64,000 bases of DNA from Catellatospora sichuanensis. Its GTDB lineage: Bacteria > Actinomycetota > Actinomycetes > Mycobacteriales > Micromonosporaceae. Made by a program: the position numbers and the translations under genes. Below are positions 41,221-49,737 of the stretch, in pieces. The notes under the pieces were generated by a model. The model ran no database searches. It worked only from the letters and a program-made list of their open reading frames with translations, and was not told the DNA's origin. Position 1 is the stretch's first letter. Every line of letters starts with the position of its first letter. The stretch covers positions 151,252 through 215,251 of the forward strand of contig NZ_VIQO01000026.1 of assembly GCF_007483665.1 (NCBI RefSeq), given 5' to 3'.

Positions 41221-41254
41221 CCCTGCCCGACCCGCCGCCCACCCTGGCGCAACA

Positions 41255-41328
41255 CCCTGGCGCAACTCTTGACGAGTCGCGGTCTCACGGGCCTGCCGAG
41301 GCCGCATGTCATTAAGAGTTGCGCCAGG
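41255..41328. repeat. Palindromic repeat family D, copy 2
   Basis: CCTGGCGCAACTCTTGACGA and CATTAAGAGTTGCGCCAGG form the outer arms, with GGCCTGCCGAGGCCGCATGT near the centre. A partial direct duplication, CCTGGCGCAACA, precedes it. It lies between converging genes and is related to the copy at 34013. Confidence 0.8.
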
Positions 41329-41398
41329 TGAGGCGGCCGCCCGGCAGGGCGGGGGTGACGGGGCGGATGGTGGGGACGGGTGAGGTGGGACGGGTGGG

Positions 41399-44110
41399 TC
41401 AGGTGAGGGTGACGGTGCCGGCGGCGCCGTCGACGGTGATCTGCCGGCCGGTGGTGATGCGCGTGGTGGCGTCGGGGACGCCGACCACTGCGGGGATGCC
41501 GTACTCGCGGGCGACCACCGCCCCGTGCGAGTTCGCCCCGCCCATCTCCATGACCAGGCCGCCCGCGGTGAGGAACAGCGGGGTCCAGCCGGGGTCGGTG
41601 GACGGCGCGACGAGGATCTCGCCGGGCTCCAGGTGCGCGCCGACCGGGTCGAGGATCACCCGGGCGGTGCCGGTGACCCGCCCGGCCGAGGCGGGCGTGC
41701 CGGTGAGCGCCCCGTCGGCACTGCCCGCGGCCGCCTTCGCCGCGGGTTCGGTGCCGTCGGACAGCAGCACCCGCGGGATGTGGCGGCGGCGCAGCTCCTC
41801 GTCGTACGCCCGGCGGCGCGCCTCGACCAGCTCCCGCTGGTCCGTTCCGGACAGTGCCGCGCGGGCCTCGGCGAGGTCGAGGAAGAAGACATCGTCGGCC
41901 TCGGCTAGCCGCCCGTCCTTGGCCAGCTCGGCCCCGACCAGGGCGACCTGCTGCCGACATGCCGCGATGATCCGCACCATGTAGTACTTGGGCAGTTCGC
42001 GCACCCCGGCCAGCTGCCGGGCCCGGCCGAGCATGGCGCGCACCAGCCTGCCGCGCAGGCGGCTGCGCTTGCCGGCTCGGCCGGCCAGGGTGTCCACCAT
42101 CGCCTCGGCCTCGGCCGCGCCCTGGGCGAACAGCCGGTCGGGCGTCAGCGTGGCGCCGTCGGACGGGTCCATCCGCAGGTAGTTGGCCAGTACGCCGAGG
42201 ATGTAGCGCGGATCGTCGGACCAGCGCGGCATACCCATGTCTATCTCCGCGACGGCACGGTGGCCGTACCGCGCCAGGAACTCCGCGGTCCCGGCCTGCG
42301 CCGCGGCGGGCATGGTGCCGGCGGTGTACCGGTGCGCGAGCTCGTCCACCTTCGCCGCGGCGAACAGCCGGGCCGTGGTGTCGTCGGCGTGCAGCCGGAC
42401 CGCCAGGTGCCACAGCTCCAGGTCCATGTCGGTGGTGACGTTGTGCGGAATGCCCCGCAGCACCGCCTGCACGTCGCCGACCTGGGCGTCGGACCCGAGC
42501 AGCTTGTCGGCGATGCCGAGCGCGGCGAAGCCCGCCGCGGCCACCGGCATGACGCGCGGCAGCAGCGGGATGACCTCCGTCCCGAGCACGGTCTCGACGA
42601 AGTCCAGCCGCTGGGCCCCGGTGGCCCGCTCGGGCGCGGTCAGCCGGCTTTCCAGCTCCGCACCGACCCGGTCCACGGCAGCCAGCCCGCGCTGCGGCCT
42701 GGCCAGCGCCTGCACCAGCTTCACCGGCACCCGGTGCCGGAACGCGACCCGGCCGACCCGCCGCACGAACGGCAGGCGCGAGCGGCGGGTCACTGTGAAC
42801 CGCGGGTCCTCGAACAGCTCCAGGAAGATCGCCGCGGAGCGGGCCTCCATGACCCCGAGGATCTTCGGGATCAGGGTGCGGCCGATGGTGCTGCGTACGC
42901 CCGTGGTGACGTCGATGAACAGACGCTGCCCGGCGGGGGCGAACACGGCGGGTCCGGCGAGCGGGTCGGCGACGACGAAGCCGAACAGGCGCGCGGCCGA
43001 CGAGGCCAGCACCCGGAACGCGGCCATGCCCATCGGCGTGATCGGACGGTACAGCCCCTGGGCCACGCTGAAGCAGAAGTAGGCCCGGGTGTCCGCGCCG
43101 CTCGCGGCAGTGCTGTCCAGGGCGGTGTGTTCCGGCAGTGGGAACAGTGTCGTGACGGGACGCGCCTGGGTGAGCCACAGCGTCCCGTCCCCGTCGATGG
43201 CCCACTCGGTGTCCTGCGGCGCGCCGTAGTGCGCCTCGACCCGGTCGCCGAGCGCGGCCAGCGCGAGCACCTGCGCGTCGGTGACGCAGGCGGTGTCGCC
43301 GCCGGCAGGCAGCGCGACGTGCTCGGTGCCGCCGCCGGGCAGCGACCGGATGGCGAGGCGCTTGTCGCCCAGCCGCCGGTCGAGGATGACCCCGCCCGCG
43401 GTGTCCACCACGAAGTGGTCGGGGTTGACCGCGCCGGAGACCACCGCCTCGCCGAGGCCCGGGCTGGCGTCGATGACCGCCTGACGGCGGCGTCCGGTCA
43501 CCGGGTTCGCGGTGAACAGCACCCCGGCCACCGCGGAGTCGACCATGCGCTGCACGACGACGGCCAGGCGCACCGTGCGGTTGTCGATGCCGTTGGTGGC
43601 CCGGTAGACCACGGCTCGGTCGGTCCACAGCGACGCCCAGCAGCGGCGTACGGCGTCGATGACGGCGTCCTCGCCGACGATGTTGAGGTAGGTGTCCTGC
43701 TGCCCGGCGAAGCTGGCGAACGGCAGGTCCTCGGCGGTGGCCGAGGAGCGCACCGCCACCGGCACGTCGTCGCCGAGCCGGGCATACCCTGCGGCGACCG
43801 CGGCGGCGATGTCGGCCGGGATCGGGGCGGCCAGCAGCGCCGTCCGCGCCCGGCCGGCCAGCACGGTGAGCGCGGGTACGTCGGTCGGCGCAGTGCGCGC
43901 CAACGCCTGGTGGATCTCGTCGAGCTGCGCGGTGTCGGCGACCACCCGGTATGCCTCGGTGGTCAGGCACAGGCCGGGCGGCACCGGCAGCCCGGCCCGG
44001 GTCAGCACGCCCAGGTTGCCGGCCTTGCCGCCGACCACCGCCAGCATCCCGGCGTCGATGTCGGCGAAGTCGAGGACGAGGTCCGTGGCGGGGGTCAGCG
44101 TCGCGCTCAT
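41399..44110 (-). CDS. PEP-utilising enzyme of the rifampin phosphotransferase / PEP synthase superfamily
   Basis: 903 residues. The N-terminal ATP-grasp domain (about 1-330) has VVGGKAGNLGVLTRAGLPVP, VPVAVRSSATAEDLPFASFA and DTEWAIDGDGTLWLTQARPV. A large helical middle domain follows, then a swivelling phosphohistidine domain, VMEMGGANSHGAVVAREYGI followed by PAVVG. The SHGAVVAREYGIP form resembles rifampin phosphotransferases more than PEP synthases, which have a C-H-A motif. It would transfer phosphate from ATP to an acceptor via His. A MarR gene lies just upstream, supporting drug or xenobiotic response. The ATG overlaps a 24-codon minigene. Confidence 0.85.
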   Translation of the reverse strand: MSATLTPATDLVLDFADIDAGMLAVVGGKAGNLGVLTRAGLPVPPGLCLTTEAYRVVADTAQLDEIHQALARTAPTDVPALTVLAGRARTALLAAPIPADIAAAVAAGYARLGDDVPVAVRSSATAEDLPFASFAGQQDTYLNIVGEDAVIDAVRRCWASLWTDRAVVYRATNGIDNRTVRLAVVVQRMVDSAVAGVLFTANPVTGRRRQAVIDASPGLGEAVVSGAVNPDHFVVDTAGGVILDRRLGDKRLAIRSLPGGGTEHVALPAGGDTACVTDAQVLALAALGDRVEAHYGAPQDTEWAIDGDGTLWLTQARPVTTLFPLPEHTALDSTAASGADTRAYFCFSVAQGLYRPITPMGMAAFRVLASSAARLFGFVVADPLAGPAVFAPAGQRLFIDVTTGVRSTIGRTLIPKILGVMEARSAAIFLELFEDPRFTVTRRSRLPFVRRVGRVAFRHRVPVKLVQALARPQRGLAAVDRVGAELESRLTAPERATGAQRLDFVETVLGTEVIPLLPRVMPVAAAGFAALGIADKLLGSDAQVGDVQAVLRGIPHNVTTDMDLELWHLAVRLHADDTTARLFAAAKVDELAHRYTAGTMPAAAQAGTAEFLARYGHRAVAEIDMGMPRWSDDPRYILGVLANYLRMDPSDGATLTPDRLFAQGAAEAEAMVDTLAGRAGKRSRLRGRLVRAMLGRARQLAGVRELPKYYMVRIIAACRQQVALVGAELAKDGRLAEADDVFFLDLAEARAALSGTDQRELVEARRRAYDEELRRRHIPRVLLSDGTEPAAKAAAGSADGALTGTPASAGRVTGTARVILDPVGAHLEPGEILVAPSTDPGWTPLFLTAGGLVMEMGGANSHGAVVAREYGIPAVVGVPDATTRITTGRQITVDGAAGTVTLT

Positions 44111-44181
44111 GCCTTCTCCTCCCCACGCTCGTCGGCGGCAGGGGTCTCACGCCGCATGTCCTGCTCCCGGTGCTCGCTCAT
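44107..44181 (-). CDS. Coupled 24-codon minigene between marR and the PEP-utilising enzyme gene
   Basis: Encodes MSEHREQDMRRETP followed by AADERGEEKA. It begins inside the 3' end of the marR gene in another frame, with GAGGAGG 7 nt before its ATG. Its TGA overlaps the ATG of the downstream enzyme gene. Length and C-terminal sequence match the tadB-tadC minigenes, because both carry the same junction cassette. A peptide function is unproven. Confidence 0.5.
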   Translation of the reverse strand: MSEHREQDMRRETPAADERGEEKA

Positions 44182-44623
44182 CCAGGTGCCTCCTCGAGGC
44201 CTTGCCGAGCAGCGCCATGGCCTGGCTCACCTGGCGCTGCTCATCGTCGGTCAGGTACGTCATCAGCTGCCGCTGGGCCTGCGCCCGTACCCGCTCGAAG
44301 GCGCGCAGGTAGTCGCGGCCCGCCGGGGTGATCTGCAGCCGTTTGGCCCGCCGGTCGGCGGGGTCCTCCGTGCGCTCGACCCAGCCGCGCCGCACCATGT
44401 GCTCGATCAGCCGGCTGGTCACCGACATCGACCGGCCGACCTGCTCGGAGAGATCGCGGACCGTGGGGTGCGGGCCGCTGTCGAGCACGTAGAGGGTGGC
44501 CATCTGCAGCAGGTTGGGCTCCTCGTCGCCCATCCGGCGGAGCAGGCCGAGCAGGAAGTCCGGGATGAGCGCACGCCGGAACAGCCCGATGTCCTCGGCG
44601 AGCTGGTCGCGCTGAGTCTCCAC
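44147..44623 (-). CDS. MarR-family transcriptional regulator
   Basis: 158 residues. The winged helix-turn-helix is HPTVRDLSEQVGRSMSVTSR followed by LIEHMVRRGWVERTEDPADR and RAKRLQITPAGRDYL. MarR dimers usually repress neighbouring genes until a phenolic or drug ligand binds. Two palindromes upstream of its start (44638-44653 and 44658-44678) are likely operators. It lies directly upstream of the PEP-utilising enzyme gene in one transcription unit. Confidence 0.9.
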   Translation of the reverse strand: METQRDQLAEDIGLFRRALIPDFLLGLLRRMGDEEPNLLQMATLYVLDSGPHPTVRDLSEQVGRSMSVTSRLIEHMVRRGWVERTEDPADRRAKRLQITPAGRDYLRAFERVRAQAQRQLMTYLTDDEQRQVSQAMALLGKASRRHLDERAPGAGHAA

Positions 44624-44637
44624 GGCACCCCTCTATG

Positions 44638-44699
44638 TTTGCGACTTCGCAACTAATGCGTTAACACAATCTTAACGCGCCACGTCGGCATCAAGTCAA
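44638..44699 (-). promoter_or_regulatory. marR promoter with two operator palindromes
   Basis: GTTGCG-ACTT-CGCAAC (44638-44653) and GCGTTAA-CACAATC-TTAACGC (44658-44678) are inverted repeats. On the minus strand TTGACT (44699-44694) and TAAGAT (44674-44669) may be -35 and -10 boxes with a 19-nt spacer. The second palindrome covers the -10 and the first lies just downstream, as expected for an autorepressor. Confidence 0.6.
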
Positions 44700-44759
44700 C
44701 GTGCGATGAAATATCCGCCGGGTAATGCCCGCCACACGAACGGCCCGGCGCTGCCCGGC

Positions 44760-45413
44760 TCAGCCGTTGTCCAGGCCCGCCCGGTACGCCATCCGGGCGG
44801 CCTGCACCCGGTTCTCCGCGGCCAGCTTGGCGAGGATCGCGCTGACGTAGCCCTTCACCGTGCCCTCGGTCATGAACAGCTCCGCACCGATGTCGGCGTT
44901 GGACAGTCCTCGCCCGACCAGGCGCAACACGTCGACCTCCCGCGCGGTCAGCGACTCCAGCTGCGCCTTCTCCTGCGCGGACAGACGCGGCGCCTGCTCG
45001 GCGATGGCATCGATGACCTGCCGGGTGACCGCCGGGTCGAGCATCGCGTGGCCCGCGTACACCGCCCGCAGCGCCCGCAGCAGCTCGTCGGCTGGCGAGT
45101 CCTTGAGCAGGAAGCCCGCGGCGCCGGACCGGATCGCCTCGTCGACGTACTCGTCGGTGTTGAAGGTGGTCAAAATGATCACGTGGGGTGGCTGCTCCAG
45201 GTCCAGCAGCTGCCGGGTGGCGGTCAGCCCGTCCATGCCGGGCATCCGGATGTCCACCAGGGCGATGTCCGGCTTGGCCCGCCGGGCCGCCTCGATCGCA
45301 CTGCGCCCGTCGCCCGCGTCGGCGACGACCTGCAGGTCCTCCGCCGCGTCGATGATGGTGCGCAGGCCGCGCCGGACGATGTCGTTGTCGTCGACGACCA
45401 TGATCTTGATCAT
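44760..45413 (-). CDS. NarL-family response regulator
   Basis: 217 residues. Receiver domain with MVVDDNDIVRRGL, phosphorylation Asp in ALVDIRMPGMDGLTAT and Lys in GFLLKDSPADELL. The LuxR helix-turn-helix is LTAREVDVLRLVGRGLSNAD with MTEGTVKGYVSAIL. ATG 45413 shares a base with the kinase stop (TAATG). It lies downstream of the egt genes and its kinase; its targets are unknown. Confidence 0.93.
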   Translation of the reverse strand: MIKIMVVDDNDIVRRGLRTIIDAAEDLQVVADAGDGRSAIEAARRAKPDIALVDIRMPGMDGLTATRQLLDLEQPPHVIILTTFNTDEYVDEAIRSGAAGFLLKDSPADELLRALRAVYAGHAMLDPAVTRQVIDAIAEQAPRLSAQEKAQLESLTAREVDVLRLVGRGLSNADIGAELFMTEGTVKGYVSAILAKLAAENRVQAARMAYRAGLDNG

Positions 45414-46657
45414 TAGCCTTCTCCCGCGGTGACCTGGGGTGACGCCACGACACCGTCGCCCGGCGGCACGGCCCTGGGCTGCCCGGCGGGTGGGATGACC
45501 GCCGTTACCCGGAACCCGCCACCGGGCAGCGGCTGTGCGGCGAACTCGCCGCCGAGCAGGTCGACCCGCTCGCTCAGCCCGATCAGACCGTGCCCTGAGC
45601 TGGGCAGGCCCGCCCCCAGGCCACCCGGCGGTCCGTCGTTGTCCACGGTGATGTGCACGCCGTCGGCGGCGCACCGCACCCCGACCCGCACCGGCGCGCC
45701 CGGTGCGTGCTTGACGGCGTTGGTCAGCGACTCCTGCACCAGCCGGTACACCGCGCGCTGGGTCTGGTCGGCCAGCAGCTCGGGGAAGCCGGTGACGTCC
45801 AGTTCCACCGGCATCCGGCCCACCCCGCGCATACGCTCCACGAGAGCGGGCAGGTCACGCGCGGTGGGCTGCGGGGCCAGCGGGGCCCTGTCGCCGGCCG
45901 CGCCGCGTGCGTTCAGCAGGCCGAGCAGGCCGCGCAGCTCGGTCAACGCCTCGCGGCCCTCGTCGCGGATCCGGTCCACTTCCGGACGCACCGACGGCGC
46001 CTGGGCCTCCGGGACCGACTGCAGCGCGGTGGCCGTGACGACCATGTTGCTGACCCGGTGCGCCACCACGTCGTGCATCTCGCGGGCGATGCGGGCGCGC
46101 TCGGCCCGGCGCGCGGCCTGCGCCATCATGTCCCGTTCCCGCTCGAGGTCCCCGGTCCTGGCGCGCAGGCTGACCACCAGGTCCTGACGCACCCCCGCGG
46201 CGAAGCCCAGCACCAGCGGCCCCAGAGCGAAGGACAGGGTGTACGCCCACGCGCGCACATCGGCCGCCAGTCCTTCGAGCGCCGACAGCGCCTGCACGCC
46301 CACCCCGAACACGGACAGCACGCCCAGCTGCCACCAGTGCCGGGCGATGACACCCATCGTGTACATCATCACCGCGAACACGAACGGCGTGAACGCGAGC
46401 AGGTGGCACGCCGCCACGAACAGGGTGACGGCCAGCGGCCGGCGCCGCCGGGCGAGCAGCGACAGCCCGGCGGCGAGGGTCAGCACCTCGGCCGCCACCG
46501 ATCGGCCGAGCAGCCCCGGCGTACCGGCGCCGACCAGCTCGTCGATCTGGCCGACGATCAGCGCGACAGCGGTGATGACGAAGTCGAACCAGGTCAGGCG
46601 GGGCTTCTCGGCGGCGTCGCCGGGCATCCGCGGCCGCAGATCCCCCATACCCGACAT
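45413..46657 (-). CDS. NarL-family sensor histidine kinase
   Basis: 414 residues. Several membrane segments in the first ~150 residues are followed by a coiled linker and HisKA_3 helix with the phosphoacceptor His (RIAREMHDVVAHRVSNMVV). The HATPase domain has YRLVQESLTNAVKHAPG and a weaker DNDGPPGGLG box with HGLIGLSERVDLLGG. It begins only 36 bp after egtD and may be cotranscribed with the ergothioneine genes. The stimulus is unknown; a redox link is only inferred from position. Confidence 0.9.
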   Translation of the reverse strand: MSGMGDLRPRMPGDAAEKPRLTWFDFVITAVALIVGQIDELVGAGTPGLLGRSVAAEVLTLAAGLSLLARRRRPLAVTLFVAACHLLAFTPFVFAVMMYTMGVIARHWWQLGVLSVFGVGVQALSALEGLAADVRAWAYTLSFALGPLVLGFAAGVRQDLVVSLRARTGDLERERDMMAQAARRAERARIAREMHDVVAHRVSNMVVTATALQSVPEAQAPSVRPEVDRIRDEGREALTELRGLLGLLNARGAAGDRAPLAPQPTARDLPALVERMRGVGRMPVELDVTGFPELLADQTQRAVYRLVQESLTNAVKHAPGAPVRVGVRCAADGVHITVDNDGPPGGLGAGLPSSGHGLIGLSERVDLLGGEFAAQPLPGGGFRVTAVIPPAGQPRAVPPGDGVVASPQVTAGEG

Positions 46658-46693
46658 CTCATCACCAACACAGCGGCGCAGGGGCCGAACGGG

Positions 46694-47659
46694 CTACTCC
46701 ACGGCCCGCGCCAGCGTCACCGCGAAGCGGCCCTGCGGGTCGGTCCACCAGCGCGCCGCCTGGAAACCGGCCCGGGTCAGCTCGGCCTCCACGCGTACCC
46801 GGTCGAACTTCGCCGAGACCTCGGTGCGCAGCTCCTCGCCGGCCTTGAAGTCCACTTCCAGGTCGAGCGCGGGCACCTCCACCCGCATGTCCCGGGTAGC
46901 CCGCAGCCGCATCTCGATCCAGTTGTGCCTCGGGTCCCAGAGCGCCACGTGCTCGAACGCGGTCAGGTCGAAGTCGGCGCCCAGGTTGCGGTTGAGCACC
47001 CGCAGCACGTTCAGGTTGAACTCCGCGGTCACCCCTGCCGCGTCGTCGTACGCCGCGACCAGCATCTGCGGGTCCTTGACCAGGTCCGTGCCGAGCAGCA
47101 GCCACTCGCCCTCGTGCAGCACGTCGCGCAGCTCCTCCAGGAATGCCGCCCGTTCCACCGGGGGCAGGTTGCCGATGGTGCCGCCCAGGAACACCACCAT
47201 CCGGCGCCCGCCCTCGGGGATGCGGTGCAGGTCGTGGCTGAAGTCGCCGACGATGCCGTGCACCTCCAGGTCGGGGTAGTCGCCGTCGATCGCCTTCGCG
47301 GCCGAGCGCAGCGCCGTCTCCGACACGTCCAGCGGCACGAACTGGGCCAGCGTGCCCGTGTCGTGCATGGCGTCCAGCAGCAGCCGGGTCTTGTCCGACG
47401 ACCCGGAGCCCAGCTCCACCAGCGTCTTCACGCCGGTCTCCTGGGCGATGTCGACCGCGTGTTCGGCCAGCACCGCGCGTTCGGCCCGGGTCGGGTAGTA
47501 CTCGGGCAGTTGCGTGATGCGTTCGAACAGGTCACTGCCGTACGCGTCGTAGAACCACTTCGGCGGCAACCACTTCGGGGACGAGGTCAGCCCCTCGCGG
47601 GCGTCCTCGCGCAGCTGCTCACTCAGGTCGTCGGGTGTGAGGTACACGTCGAGCTTCAT
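46694..47659 (-). CDS. egtD: L-histidine N-alpha-methyltransferase EgtD
   Basis: 321 residues. EgtD trimethylates histidine to hercynine with SAM. Landmarks are LREDAREGLTSSPKWLPPKW at the N-terminus, TQLPEYYPTRAERAVLAEHA, the SAM site LVELGSGSSDKTRLLLDAM and VVFLGGTIGNLPPVERAAFL. Length matches the family. ATG 47659 overlaps the egtC stop. It is the last gene of egtABCD. Confidence 0.96.
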   Translation of the reverse strand: MKLDVYLTPDDLSEQLREDAREGLTSSPKWLPPKWFYDAYGSDLFERITQLPEYYPTRAERAVLAEHAVDIAQETGVKTLVELGSGSSDKTRLLLDAMHDTGTLAQFVPLDVSETALRSAAKAIDGDYPDLEVHGIVGDFSHDLHRIPEGGRRMVVFLGGTIGNLPPVERAAFLEELRDVLHEGEWLLLGTDLVKDPQMLVAAYDDAAGVTAEFNLNVLRVLNRNLGADFDLTAFEHVALWDPRHNWIEMRLRATRDMRVEVPALDLEVDFKAGEELRTEVSAKFDRVRVEAELTRAGFQAARWWTDPQGRFAVTLARAVE

Positions 47660-48390
47660 AATTCCTCCACGGTGTACGTGGCCGGGTGCGCCACCACCAG
47701 TCGGCGGTCGGGCACCTGCACCCAGCCGGGGTCGTCGTCGAAGGGTTCGGAGGCGACCACCACCCGCCCGGGCGAGTGGTGCACCGCCAGCGCATGCCCG
47801 TGGGTCGTCGCGTACGCCTTGTCGCCGTCGGTGAGCAGCAGGTTCAGCCGGGAACCGTGCGCGGCAGCGCTCACCTCGGCCACCGTCGCGCGCAGCGCCT
47901 CGGCCGGGCCGTAGCCGGCGCGCAGCCGGTCGCGCACCAGCGTCCAGACGAACGCCGCGTCCGTCGGCGCGTCCATCGTCATCAGATCCGTCACCGGCAG
48001 CCGCTCGGCCAGCTTCGCCGCCGTGTCCGGCCAGCCCGCGACGAAGCCGTTGTGGCTGAAGAACCAGCCGTCCCCGCTGAACGGCGCGCAGGCGTCGTCG
48101 GTCACCGTCAGGCCGGGCGTCGCCGAGCGCACCGCCGCCAACACCGAGCCGGTGACCGTGACCCGGGCCAGCGCGGCGAAGTTGCGGTCCGTCCAGATCG
48201 GCACCGCCCGCCGGTAGCGCACCGGACCGGCCGGGGTGTACCAGCCCGCCCCGAAACCGTCCACGTTGATCGTCCCGCCGCCGCGCATGTCGCGGGGCGC
48301 CCAGGACTGGTGCTGCAGCCCGTACGGCGGCTCCACCAGCAGCGCCGCCAGCGGCACCGGCGGACCGAGATAGACCAGGTGGCGGCACAT
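47656..48390 (-). CDS. egtC: Gamma-glutamyl hercynylcysteine S-oxide hydrolase EgtC
   Basis: 244 residues, a class II (Ntn) glutamine amidotransferase fold. The mature nucleophile is Cys2 in MCRHLVYLGPP. Further landmarks are INVDGFGAGWYTPAGPVRYR and WFFSHNGFVAGW. It removes the glutamyl group during ergothioneine synthesis. The ATG overlaps the egtB stop (TGATG) and its own stop overlaps egtD, so the three are translated together. Confidence 0.95.
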   Translation of the reverse strand: MCRHLVYLGPPVPLAALLVEPPYGLQHQSWAPRDMRGGGTINVDGFGAGWYTPAGPVRYRRAVPIWTDRNFAALARVTVTGSVLAAVRSATPGLTVTDDACAPFSGDGWFFSHNGFVAGWPDTAAKLAERLPVTDLMTMDAPTDAAFVWTLVRDRLRAGYGPAEALRATVAEVSAAAHGSRLNLLLTDGDKAYATTHGHALAVHHSPGRVVVASEPFDDDPGWVQVPDRRLVVAHPATYTVEEL

Positions 48391-49691
48391 CAGTCGGCCA
48401 GCTCCCCCGGACGCGGATCGCGGGCGCAGCGGAAACCGCTGAAGATCTGCCGCCGGATCGGGTAGTCCCAGTTGCGGAAGGTGCCCCGGCAGGCCGCCGC
48501 GTCGGTGCCGAACGAGCCGCCCCGCAGCACCCGGTAGTCGTCACCGAAGAACACTTCCGAGTACTCCCGGTACGGGAACGCCCGGAAGCCCGGGTAGCCG
48601 CCGATCGGCGAGCTGGTCCACTCCCACACGTCGCCGATCAGCTGGTGCACGCCCGCGGGTGAGGCGCCCGCCGGGTACGCGCCGACCGGCGCCGGCGACA
48701 GGTGCCGCTGGCCCAGGTTCGCGTGCTCCGGCGTCGGATCCTCGTCGCCCCACGGGTAACGGCGCGAGCGCCCGGTCGCCGGGTCGAAGCGGGCCGCCTT
48801 CTCCCACTCCGCCTCGGTGGGCAGCCGCCGCCCCGCCCAGGCCGCGTAAGCGGATGCCTCGTGCCAGCTCACGTGCAGCACCGGCTCGTCGCCGACGATC
48901 GGCTCCCGCCGCCCGAACCGGGTGTACGTGCCGTCGCCGTGCCAGTGCCCCGGGCCGGTCAGCCCGGCCTCCTGCCGGTGTGCCCAGCCCTGCGGGCTCC
49001 ACCAGCGCGGGTCGTCATACCCGCCCGCATCGATGAACGCCTGGTACATCGCGTTGGTGACCGGCGCGCGGTCGATGAAGAACGGCGGCACGTCGACCAC
49101 GTGCGCGGGCCGCTCGTTGTCCAGCGCCCACGCCTCCAGCGAGGTGCCCATCTCGAACGGGCCGCCGGGGATCAGCGCCTCGCCCGCCACGATCGCCCGT
49201 GACGGCGGGGGCGGCTCGGCGACCAGCACCGGGTCACCGGTACGCAGCTGGTGGGTGGCCAGCATGGTCTCGTCGTGCTGCTGCTCGTGCTGGATGATCA
49301 TGCCGAAGGCGAAGCCCTGCTCCACCAGCGGCCGGCCCTCCAGCTCCACGGTGTCGAGCAGGTCCAGCACCTTCTCGCGCACGGTGCGCACGTAATCCCG
49401 CGCCTCGGCGGGCCCCAGCAGCGGCAGCTGCGGCCGGTCCCCCCGCGGGTGCTTGAACGCGTCATAGAGCTGGTCGATGTCGGCGCGGACCGGCTCGCGG
49501 CCGCCCACGTCGCGCACCAGCCACAGCTCCTCCTGGTTGCCGACGTGCGCCAAGTCCCATACCAGCGGCGACATCAGCCGCGAGTGCTGGCGCACCAGGT
49601 CGTCGTCGTCCACCGCGTCGGTCAGCCCGACGCTGCGCTGCCGGGTCCGGGCCAGTTCGGCAGCGGCCCGCTCCCGCAGTCCGGTGCTCAT
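48390..49691 (-). CDS. egtB: Hercynine oxygenase EgtB (sulfoxide synthase)
   Basis: 433 residues. An N-terminal DinB-like domain holds the iron-binding motif HEQQHDETML. The C-terminal FGE-sulfatase domain follows with GGPFEMGTSLEAWALDNERP, WHEASAYAAWAGRRLPTEAE, GDVWEWTSSPIGGYPGF and VLRGGSFGTD. It joins gamma-glutamylcysteine to hercynine using O2 and Fe(II). A junction cassette with a 13-codon minigene separates it from egtA. Confidence 0.96.
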   Translation of the reverse strand: MSTGLRERAAAELARTRQRSVGLTDAVDDDDLVRQHSRLMSPLVWDLAHVGNQEELWLVRDVGGREPVRADIDQLYDAFKHPRGDRPQLPLLGPAEARDYVRTVREKVLDLLDTVELEGRPLVEQGFAFGMIIQHEQQHDETMLATHQLRTGDPVLVAEPPPPSRAIVAGEALIPGGPFEMGTSLEAWALDNERPAHVVDVPPFFIDRAPVTNAMYQAFIDAGGYDDPRWWSPQGWAHRQEAGLTGPGHWHGDGTYTRFGRREPIVGDEPVLHVSWHEASAYAAWAGRRLPTEAEWEKAARFDPATGRSRRYPWGDEDPTPEHANLGQRHLSPAPVGAYPAGASPAGVHQLIGDVWEWTSSPIGGYPGFRAFPYREYSEVFFGDDYRVLRGGSFGTDAAACRGTFRNWDYPIRRQIFSGFRCARDPRPGELAD

Positions 49692-49695
49692 GGCT

Positions 49696-49737
49696 TCACC
49701 TCGCTCCGCTCGTCGGCGACGCAGTCCGGGCGATCAT
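49696..49737 (-). CDS. Coupled 13-codon minigene between egtA and egtB
   Basis: Encodes MIARTASPTSGAR. Its ATG overlaps the egtA stop (ATGA at 49734-49737), and its TGA lies 4 nt before the egtB ATG, within the ribosome-binding sequence GCGAGGTGAAGCC. The DNA contains the GCCGACGAGCG-AGCGAGG cassette seen at 11846-12053 and 44107-44181, read in a different frame. It probably only couples translation. Confidence 0.4.
   Translation of the reverse strand: MIARTASPTSGAR

Noticed and set aside
44111..44150. Assembly artefact explanation for the shared junction cassette
   Set aside because: The copies at 12 kb, 44 kb and 49.7 kb differ in sequence and flanks, so they are not a collapsed repeat, although copy number in the tadB-tadC array should still be confirmed.
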